Made by a program: the position numbers and the translations under genes. The notes under the pieces were generated by a model. That model was not told the DNA's origin. It searched no databases and saw only the letters and a program-made list of their open reading frames with translations. From NCBI RefSeq assembly GCF_045277565.1, contig NZ_CP123584.1:3596001-3660000 (forward strand): a DNA stretch of 64,000 bases, written 5' to 3'. The stretch is from Aliisedimentitalea scapharcae. GTDB lineage: Bacteria > Pseudomonadota > Alphaproteobacteria > Rhodobacterales > Rhodobacteraceae. Each line of letters begins with the position of its first letter. Position 1 is the first letter of the stretch. Positions 60,242-64,000 of the stretch are shown in pieces.

Positions 60242-61735
60242 ATGAGCGCCAGACCAAACATTCTGTTCATTCAGGTCGACCAACTGACCGCGTCGGCGCT
60301 GCGTGCCTATGGCGATCAGATCTGTCATGCGCCTACCTTGGACTCGCTCGCAGCAGGCGGGGTCGTGTTCGAAAACGCCTATTGCAACTTTCCGCTGTGC
60401 GCACCGTCGCGATTTTCCATGGCCACAGGCCAGCTCTGTTCGACAGTCGCCGCCTATGACAATGCCGCCGAGTTTTCCGCCGAAATCCCCACATACGCCC
60501 ATTACCTGCGCGCCGCCGGATATCAGACCGCCCTGTCTGGCAAGATGCATTTCATTGGCCCGGACCAATTCCACGGTTTTGAAAAACGCCTGACAGCCGA
60601 TCTGTATCCCGGTGATTTTGCCTGGGTCCCCAATTGGGAACACGAAGGCAAGCGCGACACCAATGATCCGCGCGCCGTACGCATTGCCGGTATCTGTGAA
60701 CGCTCGGTTCAGATTGATTACGACGAAGAGGTCACCTTCAAAGCGGTTCAACATATTTTCGATATGGCCCGGTCGGACGATGATCGCCCGTTTTTCCTGC
60801 AGGTCTCTTATACCCACCCGCACGAACCCTATCTGTGTCGCAAGGAATTCTGGGACCTCTATGAGGATGTGGACATCCCGATGCCGCGTGTCGGTGCCCT
60901 GCCCGAACAGGACCATGATCCACATTCCGCCCGGTTGTTGCGCGATTTTGGGATGATGGGAATCCAGTTCAGTGACGAAGACGTCGGGCGCGCAATCCGC
61001 TCATACTATGGGTCGATCAGCTATATCGACAGCCTGGTAACCCGGGTTCTGGATGCGCTCAAATCCACCGGTGCCGATCAAAACACAGCCATCATATTCA
61101 CGTCGGATCATGGTGAAATGCTGGGTGAACGGGGCATGTGGTTCAAAAAACACTTCTTTGAAAAGGCGCTGCGGGTGCCGTTGATCCTGTCAGCCCCCTG
61201 GATCACCCCGCAACGGGTCTCTGAGCTGTCGTCGCTGGTTGACCTGCTGCCGACGTTCAATGGAATCGCAGGGATCACAGCCGAGGCCGAGCCATTGGAA
61301 GGCGTTGACCTGACCACATTGATCGACCGCGGCAACCCGTCGCCGGGCCGGACTGTCTATGCAGAATACCTGGCCGAAGCGACCCCGGTACCGATTTTCA
61401 TGATCCGGCAGGACGCGTACAAGTTCATTTCCTCCTCTCACGACGGACCAATGCTGTTTGACGTCGATGCCGACCCGGATGAACGCACCAATCTCGCCCA
61501 CAACCCCGAACACAGTGATCTACTGGCCGAATTTACCCGGCAAGTATCTGAAAAATGGGACGAAGCCACGCTGACCCGGGACATACTGCTGAGCCAGAAA
61601 CGTCGCGCCGTCGTGCGCGCGGCCATGGGACAGGGCCAGAAACAGCGCTGGAACCATGGCGAAACCGGCGCGGACCGGGTTCTGTGGTATCGCGGGGAAC
61701 AGGGCTACAACGAATGGGCGTTCGACTACATCTGA
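60242..61735 (+). CDS. betC: Choline-sulfatase
   Basis: A 497-residue type I sulfatase. The formylglycine site is L-C-A-P-S-R (C-x-P-S-R, to be converted by a sulfatase-modifying enzyme); metal ligands appear in Q-V-D-Q and T-S-D-H-G-E. The C-terminal choline-sulfatase-type tail is present (W-D-E-A, then R-W-N-H-G, E-W-A-F-D-Y-I). It hydrolyses choline-O-sulfate to choline. ATG 60242 follows GGAG by 8 nt; the frame upstream to 60104 is not supported. No signal peptide, so cytoplasmic. Choline transport and oxidation genes are not next to it. Confidence 0.9.
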   Translation: MSARPNILFIQVDQLTASALRAYGDQICHAPTLDSLAAGGVVFENAYCNFPLCAPSRFSMATGQLCSTVAAYDNAAEFSAEIPTYAHYLRAAGYQTALSGKMHFIGPDQFHGFEKRLTADLYPGDFAWVPNWEHEGKRDTNDPRAVRIAGICERSVQIDYDEEVTFKAVQHIFDMARSDDDRPFFLQVSYTHPHEPYLCRKEFWDLYEDVDIPMPRVGALPEQDHDPHSARLLRDFGMMGIQFSDEDVGRAIRSYYGSISYIDSLVTRVLDALKSTGADQNTAIIFTSDHGEMLGERGMWFKKHFFEKALRVPLILSAPWITPQRVSELSSLVDLLPTFNGIAGITAEAEPLEGVDLTTLIDRGNPSPGRTVYAEYLAEATPVPIFMIRQDAYKFISSSHDGPMLFDVDADPDERTNLAHNPEHSDLLAEFTRQVSEKWDEATLTRDILLSQKRRAVVRAAMGQGQKQRWNHGETGADRVLWYRGEQGYNEWAFDYI

Positions 61736-61811
61736 TCCCATCAGACCGCCCCTTTGACCTGAAATCAACCATCCGGCGGGTGTCTCATGACGCCTGCCAT
61801 ATACATTTTTG

Positions 61812-61856
61812 TTGACAAAATTCATGATTGTAAAAATATTGGCATAAATTTTTACA
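61812..61856 (+). promoter_or_regulatory. Promoter with 9-bp inverted-repeat operator for the XRE-cupin regulator
   Basis: TTGACA (61812-61817) is followed after about 16-17 bp by an AAATATT-like -10. TGTAAAAAT (61829-61837) and ATTTTTACA (61848-61856) form a perfect 9-bp inverted repeat with a 10-bp spacer over the -10 region. This is a strong candidate autoregulatory operator. Confidence 0.65.
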
Positions 61857-61873
61857 AATCACGGTGTCCTCCT

Positions 61874-62488
61874 GTGCCCAACCACCACGAAGGTCAGCTG
61901 CTGGCCACACCCCTCGATATAGACACATTGGAGAGCTCGCGACTGGATCCCCGGCTGGGCCAGGAGATCCATGATCTGCGCAAAGCCAAGCGCCTGACGT
62001 TGGGCCAATTGGCCACGGCCACGGGGTTGTCTACCGGTTTTATCAGCCAGATCGAACGCGGCCACAATCGCCCGTCCGTCACTGCCCTGTTCAAGATCAG
62101 CCGCGCGCTTGGAGTGTCGGTCGGCTGGTTCTTTTCCACGACCATCGCCCCCAGCACCTCAAAGGTCGTGCGTCAGGGAGAGCGCCGCGCGATTGAATAT
62201 GATGACGGCATCCGGGACGAGCTGTTGACGCCGGGATTGGGGGGCAAGCTCGAGCTTTTGTCCTGTGTTTTTGCTCCCGGCAGCGGCGTGGACACTGTGT
62301 ATTCTCACGAAGGCGACGAAGCCGGGGTCGTCGTGCGCGGCACGCTCGAATTATGGGTCGGGGACGACCACTACCTGCTGAACACAGGCGACAGTTTTGC
62401 CTTTAACAGCGCGACACCGCACCGTTATCGCAACCCTTCTGACACGGAAACCCACGTGATCTGGGCGATCACACCGCCGAACTTCTAA
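61874..62488 (+). CDS. XRE family regulator with cupin sensor domain
   Basis: A 204-residue regulator: an N-terminal helix-turn-helix (L-G-Q-L-A-T-A-T-G-L-S-T-G-F-I-S-Q-I-E-R-G) and a C-terminal cupin (S-H-E-G-D-E-A-G-V-V-V-R-G, then F-N-S-A-T-P-H-R-Y). GTG at 61874 places the start just after the promoter/operator; the longer frame from 61787 would place coding sequence inside the promoter. It may regulate choline sulfatase, itself and the downstream flavoprotein gene. The cupin likely binds a small organic ligand. Confidence 0.88.
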   Translation: MPNHHEGQLLATPLDIDTLESSRLDPRLGQEIHDLRKAKRLTLGQLATATGLSTGFISQIERGHNRPSVTALFKISRALGVSVGWFFSTTIAPSTSKVVRQGERRAIEYDDGIRDELLTPGLGGKLELLSCVFAPGSGVDTVYSHEGDEAGVVVRGTLELWVGDDHYLLNTGDSFAFNSATPHRYRNPSDTETHVIWAITPPNF

Positions 62489-62533
62489 TCCAGTTCGACC
62501 CAATTCCCTACCAGGCACCCTCCCGAGGCACCC

Positions 62534-64000
62534 ATGACAGACAAACATTTCCCCAACCTGTTTTCACCGATCACCATCGGCAACCTGACGCTGCGCAACC
62601 GGATCGTGTCCACGGGACATGAAACTCATCTGGCGGAAAAAGGGCGCGTTGGAGATGCAATGATTGCCTACCACGAGGCCCGCGCCCGCGGGGGCGCAGG
62701 GATGATCGTGACCGAAGTGGCCTTGGTGCACCCCAGCGCGGTGTTTGTCGCCGATCCGATCCGGATCGACACCGATGCCTGCATCCCGGGCTATCGCAAA
62801 CTGGCCGAAGTGATCCACAGCCATGATTGCGGACTGATCGCCCAGCTGTTCCACCCCGGGCGTGAAATGCTGGCCTCCGAAGATGGCACCGCGCCCGTGT
62901 CCTACAGCGCGTCGCCTACGCCCAACGAACGGTTCCACGTCCTGCCCCGCCCGATGACACCGGACATGGTTGCCGACGTGATTTCGGCCTATGGCGATGC
63001 AGCCGCGCGGATGCAAAGCGCCGGGTTGGACGGCGTGGAAATCGTTGCCTCCCACGGGTATCTGCCCGCACAATTCCTGAACCCGCATGTGAATAAGCGC
63101 ACTGATGACTATGGCGGATCATTGGACAACCGGACCCGGTTCATCCGTGACATTGCCGCCGACATCCGCGCCAAGACCGGTGATGGGTTCGTTATTGGTT
63201 TGCGCCTGTCTGGAAATGAGATGAGCCACGAGGGCCTTGAGCACCCTGAGATGCTGGACGCCTGCGACCGCATCGCGGCAGATCAAACGTTGGACTACTT
63301 CAGCGTGGTGGCCGGCTCGTCTGCAACCTTGGCCGGATCGATCCATATCGCCCCCCCGATGTCCGAGGCCGTCGGCTATACTGCACCGTTGGGTCAGGCG
63401 ATCCGCGAACGCACCGGATTGACGACCATCATCACCGGCCGCATCAACCAACCACAAGAGGCGGACCGCATCATCGGTTCTGGTCAGGCGGACATGTGCG
63501 GCATGACCCGAGCGATGATCTGCGACCCCGACATGGGGACCAAGGCGCACCTGGGCGCCGTGGACGATATCCGGGCCTGCATAGGGTGCAATCAGGCCTG
63601 TATCGGCCATTTCCACGATGGGTACCCGATTTCCTGTATCCAGAACCCGGTCAGCGGGCGCGAGCTGCGCCTGGGCACCCCCCCGATCCTGAACGGCAAA
63701 CGACGTCTCATGGTGATTGGCGGCGGTCCCGGCGGGATGAAGGCCGCAGCCGAAGCAGCTGCACGCGGGCATGATGTTACACTCTATGAACGCGATAGCC
63801 AATTGGGCGGCCAGGCCCGACTGGCCCAGCTGTTGCCACATCGCGCCGAATTCGGTGGCATCATCACCAATCTGGCGCACGAAATGCGCCGGGCTGGGGT
63901 AACGGTGCACAAGGGCACCGAGGTGAACGAAGCCACGATTGCCCAATTCGCCCCCGATGCAGTGATCATCGCCACCGGTGCCACGCCCCGCTGGCCGGAT
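62534..64000 (+). CDS. NADH:flavin oxidoreductase of the TMADH / dienoyl-CoA reductase type (cut by window end)
   Basis: From ATG 62534 the frame stays open to the window end (489 codons seen). It begins with an old-yellow-enzyme TIM barrel (L-F-S-P-I-T-I-G, Q-L-F-H-P-G-R), then the 4Fe-4S motif C-I-G-C-N-Q-A-C-I-G plus a later C, then the Rossmann G-G-G-P-G-G-M-K-A-A. This is the same architecture as the gene at 37932 but a different, longer-diverged paralogue. Probable methylated-amine demethylase or reductase; the C-terminal part is missing. Confidence 0.9.
   Translation, partial: MTDKHFPNLFSPITIGNLTLRNRIVSTGHETHLAEKGRVGDAMIAYHEARARGGAGMIVTEVALVHPSAVFVADPIRIDTDACIPGYRKLAEVIHSHDCGLIAQLFHPGREMLASEDGTAPVSYSASPTPNERFHVLPRPMTPDMVADVISAYGDAAARMQSAGLDGVEIVASHGYLPAQFLNPHVNKRTDDYGGSLDNRTRFIRDIAADIRAKTGDGFVIGLRLSGNEMSHEGLEHPEMLDACDRIAADQTLDYFSVVAGSSATLAGSIHIAPPMSEAVGYTAPLGQAIRERTGLTTIITGRINQPQEADRIIGSGQADMCGMTRAMICDPDMGTKAHLGAVDDIRACIGCNQACIGHFHDGYPISCIQNPVSGRELRLGTPPILNGKRRLMVIGGGPGGMKAAAEAAARGHDVTLYERDSQLGGQARLAQLLPHRAEFGGIITNLAHEMRRAGVTVHKGTEVNEATIAQFAPDAVIIATGATPRWPD

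Noticed and set aside
61787..61873. Longer N-terminus for the XRE-cupin regulator
   Set aside because: It would overlap the strong promoter/operator; GTG at 61874 gives a normal-sized protein.

Overview
The window is chromosomal DNA of an alphaproteobacterium, most likely a marine Rhodobacterales (Roseobacter-type) species. The main reason is the conserved block murA - DUF2948 - hisD - UPF0262 - low-Mr phosphatase - infA - maf - RNase E/G - yacG next to tRNA-Phe. Supporting evidence is the fairly high GC content, the abundance of ABC/TRAP uptake systems and LysR regulators, and a typical Rhodobacterales 3'-end repeat (GGGATATTT-TGGCCAG type).

Layout. 1-3.8 kb: a tight operon (flavin amine-oxidase-like protein, cyclopropane-fatty-acid-synthase-like methyltransferase, chalcone-isomerase-like protein, GPH-type transporter, DUF3833 lipoprotein) that resembles a membrane-lipid modification operon. 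4.1-13.3 kb: a metal-dependent amidohydrolase overlapping a CobW-type metallochaperone GTPase, a divergent LysR regulator, and a complete Dpp/Opp-type ABC importer; together they look like uptake plus hydrolysis of an amide- or peptide-like compound. 13.35-21.0 kb: a lower-GC mobile region. It holds a doubly broken IS3-family element with a 41-bp hairpin insertion, a gene truncated by that IS, an unknown gene with an apparent frameshift, a helicase-IV-like UvrD helicase, and a tyrosine recombinase enclosed by perfect 118-bp inverted repeats that carry the 3' half of tRNA-Phe. 21.0-31.0 kb: the conserved housekeeping block with tRNA-Phe and tRNA-Thr.

31.5-37.0 kb: the most unusual locus, a two-gene operon. 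The first gene encodes a papain-like protease joined to a degenerate alpha/beta-hydrolase-like domain. The second encodes a 1117-residue protein with an SGNH hydrolase, a caspase-like protease, an M15 zinc peptidase and an unrecognised C-terminal domain. All the catalytic residues that can be checked are present, except the hydrolase nucleophile in the first protein.

37.2-46.4 kb: a flavin/Fe-S demethylase-like oxidoreductase with a ProC-like reductase and a divergent TetR regulator, then an NAD-dependent formate dehydrogenase (FdsA plus a fused FdsG/FdsB) and a LysR. 47-60 kb: two converging catabolic arms. The plus-strand arm has an HpaB-like flavin monooxygenase, two Rieske oxygenases, a DUF1028 protein and a LysR. 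The minus-strand arm has a TRAP transporter, a three-component amine/imino-acid dehydrogenase of HcnABC/hydroxyproline-dehydrogenase type and RidA. 60-64 kb: tRNA-Arg, choline sulfatase, an XRE-cupin regulator with a clear operator-like inverted repeat, and a second TMADH-like oxidoreductase cut by the window end. Rieske demethylases, TMADH-like flavoproteins, choline sulfatase and formate dehydrogenase together suggest metabolism of methylated quaternary amines (betaines), with the released C1 units oxidised through formate. That link is an inference.
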